Shown piece after piece: positions 35,351 through 48,329 of a stretch of DNA of 64,000 nucleotides. Every line of letters starts with the position of its first letter. Positions within the stretch are counted from its first letter, which is position 1. The notes below the pieces were generated by a model. That model saw nothing but the letters and a program-made list of their open reading frames with translations, was not told where the DNA came from and searched no databases. The position numbers and the translations under genes were made by a program. Origin of the DNA: Nepenthes gracilis (lineage: Eukaryota > Streptophyta > Magnoliopsida > Caryophyllales > Nepenthaceae); the NCBI GenBank assembly GCA_033239525.1, contig BSYO01000033.1, positions 9,849,501 through 9,913,500 of the forward strand, given 5' to 3'.

Positions 35351-36396
35351 TGTTAGAGACATTTGTCTAATTGGCATATTCCGTGACCATATATTTATAG
35401 TATTGATGTCGGGTTATGGGTTGTCGGGTTAAAGTCCGTTAGATCCGCCCTCCAATCGCTCGAGCCCATCCAAAGACTGCTCGCTCGCCATGAGCTCGAT
35501 TCCCGCTCGAGCGCAAAAACCAGTAGGGTGGCCGCTCACCTATCGCTCGCTAGCCGCTCGAGCCGAAAATCCAGTAGGTCACCCGATCGCTGCTCTCCCC
35601 CTGGCCGCTCGACCGCCCGCAGGGTTTTTCACGAAACCCTACGGCCGCCCGCCGCGCTCTCGAGCCCCGCTCGAGCACCGGTGCAACGGGCAGAATTTTT
35701 GAATGCGTTTTTGGCTCCACTATAAATTCACATATTATTTTCTTGAAACCCTAAGCACGCCACAGCCTCAATTGATAATTTTTGAAGTCTTCAAACTTGG
35801 AGAAAAGCCTTTCATGCATCATTGATTTAGTCTCTCTTGAGAAAACCAAAAGTCACAACCTTGAGCCTTATGTTCTAAAGAGTTTTCTCATCACTTTTCT
35901 TTCACCATTGAAACTTTGTCTTCTACCTTCGTTGGAGACGTCAGTACGTTGAAGAAGGAGATCCGTTCGTGATTGGCAATTCAAGTGGCACGAGGGGGAA
36001 GATTGGCGTGAAGACCGGAAGGAGTCCGGTTCCGTTGCCGCGGGCAAATCCAAGGAGTTCCTTGGTAGGGATCACAAGACGGGAGTAAGTCGGTTAGGTT
36101 AGCGCGTCGTTACCACCCGATCTGTAAGTTGATTTTCATAGTGCAGTTCTTCCCTGGCCGTTGAAGCCCGGAGTATTTTTCTCGATACCGTGGGTATCGA
36201 GTTTTCACTTCGTCACCAAAAATTGCGTCATTATTATTATTGTTCATTATTATATATATTGTGCATGCTTGTTGTCTCGTTAGCATCTAGAAATAAATAT
36301 CCTTTACGTGTATCGGATATTTATCATATTGCTTCCGCTATACTTTTAACGGGGTCGAAACTTGATTGTTCACGATAAGCACAACGTGTTTTTTCA
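35351..36396 (+). repeat. 3' LTR of the gag-only copia element (1046 bp)
   Basis: Starts TGTTAGAGAC and ends GTTTTTTCA. It is followed by target duplication ACTCT and then by E2 LTR sequence. It carries the CTCGAG-rich segment and TATAAA at 35721-35726. Confidence 0.92.
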
Positions 36397-36869
36397 ACTC
36401 TCCTATAGACAATTAACATGTTCACTATATTTTATTATCCACAGCGTTGGGTGCAATTATCAAGTTTAGTCTATATATTAAGACGCCCAAATATATTAGT
36501 TTTGATTAATTCGTTTATGATGGTTTTCATTAAAATACAAATGAGGTGGATCATCTATATAATAAAGCTTTTTTCTATTGGTAGAAGAGGGAGTTATAAA
36601 ACTTTTCTCGTCGAGAAACGAAACTCTTTTCATTGGGAAAGGATCATATATAGTATATCAAATTGTATTATAAAGGTAGTGATCTCAATCCTAGGTAGCG
36701 ATACATATACACCAATGTATGACTCATGTAGGTTTTATGACTTTTTTTCGTATAAATCTACGGATACACAAATATATTATCTCAAATATTTATCTATTTT
36801 TTTTATAAAATATATAAAATCCTCAAATATCTATAAAACCCAAATAAAATTCCAAAATAATCAATAAAT

Positions 36870-37325
36870 AAGACATACATGTACTTTTTTTGATAAGTAA
36901 TTAAATTTTATAAATAAAAAATAGTAAAATATAGGATCAATATTTTATCTTCAAGTATTTTGCTAACTTTGATGTAGAATAAAGACAGTGAAGTATACCC
37001 CGAGCACCATAAAGTATATCACGAAGTCTAAGTAAAGTAAGTAACTAACAAAAGAAAATAGAGATGAGTGCTCGGGAATGCATCTATGAAACCGGTCAAA
37101 GTGTAGACAAAAGCTTCCAAATAGTCCAGCATGCCTGCTAGTCCTGCTAAGAAAGCATCCACTCCAGCCAAGAGAGCAGCCCAATCAATCAGCCAACCAA
37201 ACTATCAAGTTGCCACCTAAGATTCACGCCATTCAGGTAACGGTAGGAGGTTGGACTCCGCACAGCCCACAAAGACGTCCAAGTAGGAGGACAGAGACGG
37301 CAAGGAAGAAAAGACATACATGTAC
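36870..37325 (-). mobile_element. 5'-truncated LINE with perfect 15-bp target duplication
   Basis: AAGACATACATGTAC occurs at 36870-36884 and 37311-37325. Between them, 36885-37310 on the minus strand ends ATTTAATTACTTATC followed by seven A, the usual 3' terminus of plant L1-type LINEs. The insert is absent from the partner LTR of E2 (compare 43820-43880), which confirms a discrete insertion. It carries only the 3' end, including a 73-codon frame (36963-37184) with hydrophobic C-terminal residues. I cannot assign reverse transcriptase motifs. The direction is fixed by the A tail. Confidence 0.85.
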
Positions 37326-37578
37326 AAAGAAAACAAATAGAGTAAATAAAAATAGTATGCATGTACATAACATTACTAAAATGCAAACAAATTTTATCAG
37401 ATACAAAAACGAACCAATGATAAGGTATAAATATACTTGCATTAATTTTCTACCAAGTAGATTTTATAAAATGAGTTTTCAATCTATCCTTACTCTTCTT
37501 CCTCTCTGCTCTTTCCTCTCTCTCTCTCTCCTCTCTTCTTTCTCCCATGTGAAATGATGAACAATGGCACTACAACAC

Positions 37579-37586
37579 CTTATATA
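37579..37586 (-). promoter_or_regulatory. TATA box of the E2 3' LTR
   Basis: TATATAAG on the minus strand, conserved at 44089-44096 in the partner LTR, with a GA-rich leader downstream (about 37495-37550) and CTCGAG-type motifs upstream (about 37595-37700). Confidence 0.55.
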
Positions 37587-37827
37587 ACCCAAATGGCACT
37601 CGAGTACCACATGGGAGCACCTCAAGTACCAGCCTCACGACATTCCATGCTCGAGCGCAGCCTTGGTTGTCCCTTGGGTGCTGGCGCCACTTAGGAGCAC
37701 TTTAGGCGCTAATTTTCTGCTTCAAAATCTTTCAAAATTTTATAATATAAAATTAATTTCGATGATTTAATATACCCAAAACAACATATAATGCCAAAAT
37801 AAATCAAATGAAAATTTAAATATTACA

Positions 37828-40800
37828 ATTTTTCCATCTTTGTAAAAATTTCATCTTTAAATTTACGTATTTCAAAATTCAAATATATAAGGGCATTTTT
37901 CTTGAACTTTATTATTGCGTTCCCAGGTTGCTTTATTGACTAAAATGATTTCTCCATAACATGTTTGACCAATGGGATTGTCTTGTTCCTTAACATTTGA
38001 TCATTTCTATCTAAAATTTAAATCGAAACCTCAATGTAAGTCAAATTCTTATCAATCTGCAACGATTTGAACTCAATCATATGCGAAGAATCATAAACAT
38101 ACTTTTTTAATATAGAAACTTCAAATACATCATGACAATTTGCCAAACTTAGAATTAAAGCCAATCTATAGGCTATCTTTTAGATCTACTATAAAATCTC
38201 AAATGGCTAAATGAATCTTAACTTTAATTTACCTTTCACCCTAAATCTCGAAATTTATTTCTTCAGAGGATACTTTCGAAACACATGATCTCCGACATCG
38301 AACCTCAAATCGGACCTTCTTCTATCAGTATAACTCTTCTAATGACTTTAAACACAATCAGTCGATCTCGAATAATCTTGATCTTATCTGAAGTATTCAG
38401 AATAATATTGGGGCCTAAAAGTCTATGATTACCAATCTCTTCCCAATTGATAGGAAACTTACATCTCCAACCGTATAAAGCCTCAAAAGGGGCCATCCCG
38501 ATTCTTAATTGATAACTATTATTGTAGACAAACTTTGCTAGTGATAAATAATTATCTCAATTTTTTCATCTCCAAAAGCTTATATCCTCAACATATCCTC
38601 CAAAATTTAGATGGTCCTATCTTATTGACTGTCTGTCTGTAGATGAAATACCATACTAAATTTTAACTTGGTACCCAACTCCTTATGCAAACTTTCTAAA
38701 AATTTTGACACAAATCACGGATCATGATCGAAGATTATCAAAGGTAGAATACTATACAATCTTATAATCTTATTAATGTATAGACGTGCCAACTTTTCTT
38801 TGAATACATCATTCTGACTGGCAAGAAATAAGCCAATTTCATTAGTCTATCTACAATTACCCAAATGCATCTAAATTTCTCACCATCCTAGGTAAACCCA
38901 AAATAAAATCTATCATGATATATTCCCATTTCCAATTGGGAATTGATAGAAGGAGCAAAACTCTTGGAGGCTTCTTATACTCATCTTTTACTTGTTGACA
39001 TATGATACACTGTATTACAAATGCTGTAATCTCCCACCTCATTTCTACCACCAAAAAATTTTTTTATATCCCTATACATCTTATGCACTCTGAGATAAAT
39101 AGTATACTTCGATTCATGAGCCTCATTTAAAATTTCTTCCTTCAACTCCTTAATATTCAAAATACAAATCCTATCTTGAAAGCAAAGAATTCAATGTGCT
39201 CACAAATTAAAATCTGCGTGCGACTCATTACCCAAACCTTTAGCTATTTTTGTTAAGTACGGGTTGCTCATTTAAGTCTCCTTAATCTTCTTCAAAATCA
39301 TAGGTTACACTTGAAGATATGGCAACATCATCCTGGACCCTTGGGAGTATAATTAAATAGTGCAACTCTTTATTCCATCTAACATCTTCCATTTCTTAAT
39401 CATCAAATGGACCATCAAAACTAAAGACTTTTGACTTAAAATATCGACAACCACGTTCACCTTTCCTGACTAATACTAGTTTTCACAATCATAATCCTTT
39501 AATAAATCCTTCCACCTGTGTTATCACATATTTAATTCATTTTACGAAAACAAATACTTTAAACTTTTATGATTTGAATATACCATAAACTTCTCTTCAT
39601 ATAAATGCCTCAAAATCTTTAATGTAAAAATCATGGTTGTCAACTCCAAATCGTGGGTGAGATAATTCTGTTCATGGACCTTCAACTGCCTTGACTCATA
39701 CACAACTACCTAGCCATGTTGTATCAACATGTAAACCAAACCTTTTATATAAGTATCACAATATACCACAAATTCTCTTGATCCATCAGGGATTGATAAA
39801 ATTGACACCGATATCAATCTATTCTTTAATTTCTGAAAACTATTCTCACAATCCTCATCCCAAATAAAAACCATTCACTTTTGTGTCAAACGCATTAATG
39901 GCACCACAATCCTCAAATAATTCTCGACAAACAATCTATAATATCCAGCCAAACCTAAGAAATATACATCTTTGTGACATTAGTTGATTTATCCCAATTT
40001 GTAATTGCTTCAACCTTCTTTGGATCCACATATATGTCACCTTTAGAAATAATATGTCCTAAGAACAACACTTTCTCCAACCAAGACTCACATTTTTTCA
40101 ACTTAGCAAACTGCTTCCTTTCTGTCAAAGTCTACAGTGCAATCCTCAAATGGATCTCATACTTTTCAGATCTTTCCGAATAAATCAGAATATCGTTGAT
40201 AAAAACCATTACAAATTGATCCAAGTATGGTTAGGAAACTCGATTCATAAGATCCATAAAAAATATCAGTGCATATGTCAATCCAAAGGGTATCACCGAA
40301 AATTCGAAGTGGTTGTACCTTATGCTGAATGTTGTCTTGGGCACATCATTTGCTTAATTCTTAACTGATGATACGCTAAATGCAAATCGATCTTAGAAAA
40401 GACTTGTGCTTATTGTAGTTGATCAAATAAATCATCTATTTTGGGAAGGGGATACTTATTTTTAATTGTGATGTTATTTAATTTCTAATGATATACACAT
40501 AACCTCATCGATCCATCCTTTTTTTCACAAAAAGTACTAGAGTATCCCGTAGTGAAACACACGGCTGGATAAAACCTTTCTTCAACAAATCTCGTAATAG
40601 CTACTTCAACTCCAATTCAGATAAAGCCATTTTATAAGGAGCCCTCGAAATAGGTGTAGATCCCGGCATGATATTAATAGTAAACTCAATCTTATGATCA
40701 GGAGGTTGTCTAGGCAATTCCTCCGAAAAGACATTATCGAACTCACATACAACCAGAATATCTTCAATGGCCACATTATGACTCCAAATGTGAACACATA

Positions 40801-42354
40801 TGCTAGATAAGCTTGGCACCCATATTTCATGAAATGGCTTGTATGCAAAGTTGAAATTAGTTCAGTCATCTCTCATCCAGGTCTTCCCTGGCATTTAAAA
40901 GACTCATAATCCGGAATGTAAAATAGAATAGTTTTACTGAAATAATCTATACTAGCATGATAGCATACCAAACACTCCATTCTCAAAATATTATCAAAGT
41001 TTGACATATCAAGTAAAATTAAATCTGCTAACAACTCATATCTACTTACCCAAACTGGATACTGAGGATACACAATACCAACAAATAAAGATTTATCCAT
41101 CGGGATAGACATCATCAAAGTACAATCCAGAAATTGAGGAGGTATATACAAATTGCAAACAAATTTAGGGGCTACAAAAGAATGTGTAGCCCCGGGGTCA
41201 ATCAAAATATGGACCATAGAATCAAAGATTTGCATATTACCTTACACAACTGATGGATCCACCCTAGCATCTTGTGCTGTCGCCACAAAAGCTCTACCAG
41301 GAACCACTATCCTCCTATCCAAACACTTCAGCAGGGTTAGATAGTCCTTCCCCTGGTGACCCATCTGGCTATATTTGAAACAAGCTCTACTCTAGTCGTA
41401 ACACACCCTCCTGGTATGGTTCCTCTCACAAAACTCATATACCGACCTCATGAATTTGGTATTTTGTGGCGAAGACTTCACTCCAATTGATTTTCCTTTA
41501 TTTTGAGCTCGAATGGGAGCCTTCGACCCTCAAACTCTAGCCTCTACCATCTGATCTTCTCTCAAAATACTTTTTTCGAAGCTACTCTTACTCAATCAAC
41601 AAAGAACGATCAACTACTTCACTTCGTAGAAGAAGGGGCATAAGCTGCACCTGATAGAATCCTGAAGCTCTTACAAAAACTTTCAAGTTCTTTGGGTCTT
41701 GCCGACCACAATATGGGGAGCAAAATGGAAGAACTTTGTAAACTTTGTATCATACTCTGCCATAGTCTTATTGCCTTACTTCAGCCTACTAAACCCAACC
41801 TCCTTAATTTCTCGAAAATTGGATAGGAAGAACTTCTCCATAAATACTTTAACAAAAACATCCCATGAAATCTCTTCATTCCTAATTCCTAAGAGACGGT
41901 GCTGAGTGGCCCACCATTAACTTGCCTCATCCTCAATTTTATAAGTAGCAAACCTGACTTTATTTTATTCTAGGCAACCAATCACTTCAAACACCTTCTT
42001 CATTTTCTGAAGTCAATTTTTAGCCTTTATTGGGTCAAATCCTACTAAGAACTCCAGGACAGACTCACTCTTGAATCAGTCAAAGGGCAATTCTACCTTA
42101 CCCCGAACGACCATCGTTCTTATAGTGGCCGAATTCTTGTCATATAGTTGGATCATACAGTCCATTATGTCATGTCATTAATGTGACCCATCATAGCCAA
42201 ATAATTGTCCTCCCAATTAGAACCCGATCCTCTAGTACCTGAATCTATATTACCAACCATAGACGACACCTATCATGCAAAATATCTAATTAAATATCTT
42301 CCAAAATATTGACAAAAAATACTTTTTTTTATGACCCTTCTCTGATACCGCAAA
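37828..42354 (-). pseudogene. Decayed Tekay gag-pol of E2
   Basis: Minus-strand fragments in polyprotein order, from the 3' side. Integrase C-terminal part is 'MAPFEALYGWRCKFPINWEE' (about 38430-38496). Integrase zinc finger and core are 'CIICQQVKDEYKKP' and 'WEYIMIDFILGLP' (38857-39054). An RNase H region lies at about 39500-39800. Reverse transcriptase shows '[14 protein letters not shown]' (about 40165-40220), where the catalytic box reads FIND instead of FIDD. The pre-RT segment is 'QPPDHKIEFTINIMPG' (40601-40819). Protease shows 'VHILIDPGATHSFV' (about 41170-41220; DPGA for DSGA). Decayed gag runs to about 42300. Stops and small indels break every domain. A minus-strand primer site GGTATCAGAG lies at 42340-42349. 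Confidence 0.85.
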
Positions 42355-44417
42355 TGTTACGAATCCAAACCCAATAAGGTCTAAACAATTATATTTCATA
42401 AAAATTAAAATCCTAAATAATACAATAATAATCAACAAATTCTAAACCCGAATGTGACAAAATAAACTTTTGCATGACCCGAAATGATAACCACAAAAAT
42501 AATGACTTGTACAAGATCTCATCGGATATCCATTCGGATAATATAATAAATACGGCCTATTTCACAAATATCGCAATAGAGGTGATAGCCATAACATAAC
42601 AACAAAGCCTAATATTCAACAATCCAACTATTCTCAATGCATAACCGTAGGCCAACATCCGGCCAAACTTAAGACCCAATATATATTTGATACATATTCA
42701 GTTCAAAAATAAAACTAAAACTCACCAAATAGATGAACGACGATTATATCACGTCCAAATTTCTACAATGTATCTAAACTCATAAATTTGAAAGGATACT
42801 AAGCAAAAATATAAGCTAAAATTTAACAAATATGTATATCATTTAATAAATAATAATGTCTGATATTAGATGGAGGGTCTATAAATACATTCAAATTGCA
42901 TAAAAGATAATAATTTAAAAATCTAATATCGAAAGTTTGAAGGTAGTCTTGTATTAAAATTATAGTTTATATCAAACATAATCCCATTGGGACATACTTT
43001 GATTGAAATATGATTCGGAGTGAAATCACATAATCCAAATTATATCATAATCCATATGGAATATATACTAAATGAAACAAAATTCAGATTGAAATCACAT
43101 ACGAACGAAATAAAGTCCAAAACGAAATCACACATGAACGAAATAGGTTTCGGAATAAAATCACATATCCAAATGTATAAGATTGACTAAATTTCATCTA
43201 TAGAAATCTACAAATTTAAACGAAGTTTAAATACAAATCAATGTAGAAATACAATACGTGTATAAAATTAGAGAACCAAAGATCAATAGACCAATTTGAG
43301 AAAGAATTACACATACTCTCAATAACCTTAAATCATATCAACTACTATTTAGACATATGGATAGGGCCATTTATATATACTCTTCTATCGATATGGAACA
43401 TATTCACTATATTTTGTTACCCGCGGCGTTAAGTGTAATAATCAAGTTTAGTCTATATATTAGAATGTCTAAATATATTAGTTTCATTCAATTTGTTTAC
43501 AATAATTCTCATTAAAATACAAACGGGATAAGTTATCTATATAACAAAGCCTTTTCTATCAACAAAAAAAGAGAGTCATAAAATTTTTTCTATTGGGAGA
43601 GGGTCACATATCACATATCGAATCATATTATAAATGTGGAGATCCCAAACCCCAGGCAATAATAAATGTATACCAATGCATGGCCTATGCAAATTTTTTA
43701 TAATTTTTTTTATACAAATCTACTGATATATAAATATATTATCTCAAATATTTACCTATTTTTTCGTAAAATAAACAAAACTCTTAAATATTTATAAAAT
43801 CCAAACAGAACCCCAAAATAACCGGTAAATATGACAAGCATGTATAAAGGAAATAAATAGGAAAAGTAAAAATAACATGCATATACATAAAATCTCCAAA
43901 ATGTAAACAAACTTCATTAGATACAAAAACAGACTAAGGATAGGATATAATGATACTTACCTTAACCTCCTACCAACCAAATTTGACAAAAAGATATTTC
44001 GATCTATTCTTACTTTTTTTCATCTCTCATCTTTCTTCTCCTCTCTTCCTTCTCTCATGCAAAGTGACAAACAGTGGCATTGCAGCGCCTTATATAAACC
44101 AAATGGTGCTCGAGCGCACACGGGCCACCTCGAGTGCCAGTCCTATAGCATTCTGCACTCGAGTGCTACCTTGGGCAGCCCTCGGGCACTGGCCCTCGGC
44201 ATTTAGCACCAGGTGCCACATGGGCACGCCTTAGGTAGCCTTCAGGGGTTGGCCCACGGCATTCAGCGCTAGATGCCATTCGGGTATGCCTTAGGCACTA
44301 GCCTGCTATTTTGAAATTTTTTAAAATTTTACAATGTACAATTAATTCTGATATATCTAATACACGAAAAATAACATATGATGCTAAAATAATTCAAATG
44401 AAAATCTGGCTATTATA
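42355..44417 (-). repeat. 5' LTR of E2 (2063 bp)
   Basis: Window ends are TGTTACG and ATTATA. A decayed primer site lies directly left of it and target duplication AAATA directly right. It matches the split left LTR along its length. TATATAAG lies at 44089-44096 (minus) with a GA-rich leader at 44015-44060. CTCGAG-type motifs fill 44105-44290. Confidence 0.88.
44089..44096 (-). promoter_or_regulatory. TATA box of the E2 5' LTR
   Basis: TATATAAG on the minus strand in the context GGTTTATATAAGGC. It is conserved with 37579-37586. Confidence 0.55.
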
Positions 44418-44613
44418 AAATATATAGATTGATTAATATTCTCTAAATAGTTAACTTTATTAATTTTATAAAATATTAGATTTAATATTTAATAGATATT
44501 AATATTATAAAAAAAATATTAAACATAATTATATTTATTATTTATTATTTTTGAATTTTAACCATTAAGTTTTGATCTACTGATCTTGATGAAAAAGTAG
44601 AGTCTTACTTCTC

Positions 44614-44979
44614 TCAAGAAAAAGTAGAATTCCCATTTTGAAATTTTTGGATCATTAAAAATCTAAATTGTAGTTTTAACTTTGTAATGACCGACTGTGT
44701 ATTGCCCATCTGAAGTCCATTTGAAGTCCATCTGAATGATGTATTGCCGATGAAAAAGAACAAATCCGATTGTGTCTTTGCTATGTTGAAATCTCCAACC
44801 CAATCACTATGGCTGTATCCCATCGATTTGAAATTTGTAGTGGATGAATATAACAAGCCAAAATCAAGTGTACCTTTGATGTAGCGTAGAATGCTTTTTA
44901 GCAATCTTGAAATGAGACATTGTAGGGTTTTCCATAAATTCCAATGTTGCACCGGACAATAGACATTGCATAACTTCAA
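44614..44979 (-). pseudogene. Ty1/copia RNase H fragment
   Basis: The minus-strand frame contains 'ILRYIKGTLDFGLLYSS', 'MGYSHSDWVGDFNIAKTQSD' and 'FFIGNTSFRWTS', matching the copia pattern RYLKGTxxYGLxY, GYSDSDWAGDxDxRKSTS and FxxGxxxxSWSSKKQ. The expected SKKQ is replaced by SNGLQ, apparently through a small local duplication. No other part of this element is present, so it is an orphan scrap. It may belong to a different copia element from the one at 7-21 kb. Confidence 0.75.
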
Positions 44980-45117
44980 TAGCGTAGGTTTCTAACCAAA
45001 CTTTTATAAAGTATAATATTCTTAATTTTTAATCACATATTGTATTTATTATTTGCATCTTATTTAAGCTAATTATTATTAGTTGAAAATTTTTATTTTA
45101 GTAAATTTAAGTAAACA

Positions 45118-45186
<69 letters not shown>
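45118..45186. repeat. (AAT)n microsatellite, about 23 units
   Basis: An uninterrupted run of AAT triplets. It lies outside the annotated LTRs. Confidence 0.98.
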
Positions 45187-45399
45187 TGATGGGTACAGCC
45201 AAGAGCAAACCAATTTAATGCACAAGTGGATAAGAGGCCCAATTGTTAATGATCTAATAGAAGATGCCTTAGAGCCTATTAGGCTAATGACGCACAAATG
45301 CATGAACTAAGGAATATGACTTGAATAGTCAGATAATAAATGATCATAATGAGCTATTTAATGGTTGGATATAAAGGGCCTTAGAGTTGATCCAAAACT

Positions 45400-47998
45400 G
45401 GTAATTAAGGCGTCTTGTAATTGAATTGAGGACATTGTTATAGATCCAAGTAACGCCCCTTACCTAAAGCGGTATCATACCCACATTGATTCTAGGTGCC
45501 TGCCAATCAAATGGCATCCTTAACTATAAACAAACCATCTCTCCCAAAGAAAAGGACATGAAGTCAGATAAGGACAACAAAATGAGATAAAGTTAGACAT
45601 TTAACTAGACAAATGCACAAACATAAAAGACATTCAGCCAAATGAGTACACTAAAACTAAAGCCACTCTTCCAAACAAGTGCACAAAAAGGAGTGTTTTT
45701 CTCTAAGCATACACTTATCCCCATCATCTCTAAATTCTCATATCTATTTTCTTATATTTTTTACATTCGAATAGAAAAATTACTGACTTGAGTATTAGAA
45801 GATAAATCAGAGTGTCAGTCCCGTATACCTTTTACTTCTTATTTATTCTGTTGTGGTGTGTAGAATTCAGATTTGAAATTATGAAGATCAAACCTATTTT
45901 TTGTTCAAACGTTTAGGTATGGTAAAAAGGCTCCCTAATTCATACATTAATCCCGGTCCTTAAGACACATCATTAGCATCGTTTGTGAGAATGACAATAA
46001 TCAATTCATCTAATCAAGAAGAGAGAATATGGCCAATGCTAGGACTCAAACAAGCGTGCCACCCATGGATGCCGTTTCTTATAGCGACGACCCTACAGAG
46101 GGTAGCCATAGAAATACTTGTCCAACCACTAATATAAAGTAAGATATCCTAGCGGGATAGGTTAACACAATATCCAATGTCCTCTAAACTATTTACAACA
46201 AATTGAAGGGACATTCGCTGGGGGCTCCATCCTCCCATTCTCAAATTTTTGCATCCAGAAAGAGAAATAAGAGGAAAAAAGTAGCAAACCAAGGAGGTGC
46301 TTTTGTGGCCTGATGACCTCGAAACTCAAGAGGCCTTGAGTGATAGGGTACAAACTCAATTAGAAGGCCAACTAAATTTGAAAGCACTGAGAGGAGTCAA
46401 GGTAAACAATTTCTAATGGACGGAAGACTATTAATCAGCCTTTCAAGAGTTAAGGGAATACTTTGTCAATCCTCCACTCTTGTCTTCTTTAAAAGAAGGT
46501 GACGAACTATACCTCTATTTAGCTATATCCGACATGGCGTTAAACTCGATTCTGATTAGGTAAGAGTTTGAGGTGCAACAATCGACTATTATGTCAACAA
46601 AATTCAGACAGACACGAGACTCATTATTCACATGCCAAAAGGATCGCTCTAACACTGGTCCACCCCACCAGAAAGCTACGACTGTATTTTCAAATTCATA
46701 AGATCATTGTCCTAACTAATCAACCATTAAAAGGGATCCTGCTAAAACCCAAAGTGTCCAGATGGCTAATTAAATAGACAATTAAATTAGACAAGTTTGA
46801 TATAAAATTTTGAGCATGATTGACCATAAAAGGTTAAGCTATCGCAGACTTTATAGTCAAAACGATAACCCGATTCCAAGTAACCTTGAGAAATATGAAG
46901 ACCCCGTTAATAGGAAGATGCTCCGCCTAGATCATGCATATGGACGGATCATCATCCCAATCAGCGAATAGGGCAAGTGTGGTCCTGAGAACTTTGAATG
47001 GGTCAAAAATGAAATATTTGATGACACTCGAATTTTTGGTTACTAACAAAATCACTTAATATGAAGCCTTGTTGGTCTGATTTAGGCTAGCAAAAGAATG
47101 TTAAGCTAGAAGCCTGATCATTTACAATGACTCGAAATTGATCGTCAATCAAGTCATTAGAAATTTCGAGATGTCTAGTCCATTACAAACAAAATATCTT
47201 GTTAAAGTAAAGGGCACGAATGAGTCATTTGACAAGGAGGAAATTCACTACATCCTAAGAAAAGACAACTGGGAATGTGGATCGGTGACAAAAATGGCAA
47301 CAATAGGGAACCTTAAGCGATATGCTAGAGAGATGAGGGAAATCCTCATGAACTTGAGCATAGAAATTCAAAAAGAAGAGAAACTTTAGATCTTAGATAG
47401 CGATACTGAATGACTCTGTACAAAAGGTACCTTGAAGAAGGCCTTTTGTTGAAAAATTCAGACGACGCTAAGAACATAAAAAATACAGTAGGCTAGAACA
47501 GCCTCATGAATGAAAAACTGTACCATAGAGGGTGCTCTATTCCCTACATGCAGTATTTGACTCCAACCAAAGTAGACTATACGATGAGTGAAGTGTATCT
47601 CAAAATTTGTGGGTCACATGATTGGGGAAGAATGTGGCATTCAAAGTTATTCGGTAGGGCTACTATTGGCCCACAATGAAAAGAGATGCTATGAAGTTCA
47701 TATATAATGCAAAAACTATCAGATCTACGCTAATATCCCTCATTGGAGGCACATAGAACTCCAAACCATACGTCGCCTTGACTATTTGCTTAGTGGGGGC
47801 TCGACATATTAGGCTCATTACTTATTGTATCAGGACAAAGAAGTTCATCATAGTCACCATAGACTATTTTATGAAATGGGTAGTGGCCTTCCCATTGGCA
47901 AGGATAATTGAGTAAAATGTGATCGAGTTCATCCAGCAGAGCATCATTTGTAAGTTTGGGATTCTTGAAGTTATAGCGATCGATAATGAAACGTAATT
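45400..47998 (+). pseudogene. TAT-lineage Ty3/gypsy remnant
   Basis: A plus-strand fossil. 45700-45970 resembles the end of a TAT-type LTR, with ACTGACTTGAGTATTAGA followed by a leader containing TTAGCATCGTTTGTGAGAA, the usual position of the primer site. After a short gag-like piece it jumps to the end of reverse transcriptase and RNase H: 'FQELREYFVNPPLLSSLKEG' and 'LYLYLAISDMALNSIL' (about 46440-46560). A divergent second RNase H part, 'VNQVIRNFEMSSPLQTKYL', lies at 47140-47200. Integrase ('GLDILGSL', then a readable form of TIDYFTKWVEAFPLAK) runs to 47998, where element B cuts it. Many stops and a large gag-to-RT deletion are present. Confidence 0.7.
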
Positions 47999-48261
47999 TG
48001 TAATATTATAAATTTTTATTCGATTTAATTGTAATCATTTATTATTTTGGATAATTTGGATGTGATAAAAATTAATTAAATATTATGAAATTTTGGAGGG
48101 ATATTTGGGTTAATTGGGTCGGCACCCGAAGTATGCCTATACTTTGGTCCGAATATCGATTTGGGTTTTAAAATATAAGAAACGAAATATATAATAATAA
48201 TAATAATAATAGTAATAATAGTAATAACAATAACAACAACAACAATAACAACAACAATAAC

Positions 48262-48329
<68 letters not shown>

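Larger units (their letters stand above)
32037..36396 (+). mobile_element. Gag-only SIRE-like Ty1/copia element (TR-GAG type)
   Basis: A 4360-bp plus-strand element with 5' LTR (32037-33022), primer site (33025-33036), a gag pseudogene, a G-rich spacer, polypurine tract (35339-35350) and 3' LTR (35351-36396). It is flanked by a perfect target duplication ACTCT (32032-32036 and 36397-36401). It contains no protease, integrase, reverse transcriptase or RNase H. Gag-like sequence breaks off where SIRE elements pass into protease and joins directly to GGGGGAG-rich 3' sequence. It fits the non-autonomous class called terminal-repeat retrotransposons with gag domain, dependent on a SIRE/Maximus partner. 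It lies inside the 3' LTR of E2 and is therefore younger. Confidence 0.9.
31043..37827 (-). repeat. 3' LTR of E2, split by two insertions
   Basis: Segments 31043-32036 and 36402-37827 together match the right LTR 42355-44417. The left part aligns with about 42355-43384 and the right part, after removal of the LINE 36885-37310 and one target copy, with 43385-44417. The LTR ends ATTACA at 37827. About 1.98 kb is true LTR sequence. Confidence 0.88.
31043..44417 (-). mobile_element. Element E2: Tekay-type Ty3/gypsy element carrying two later insertions
   Basis: A minus-strand element whose left (3') LTR starts TGTCAC at 31043 and whose right (5') LTR ends ATTATA at 44417. It is flanked by a perfect target duplication AAATA (31038-31042 and 44418-44422). 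The LTRs are 31043-37827, with a 4.36-kb copia element and a 426-bp LINE inside, and 42355-44417. The internal region (37828-42354) retains chromodomain-region, integrase, RNase H, reverse transcriptase, protease and gag fragments in order. Without the insertions the element is about 8.6 kb. Confidence 0.9.
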
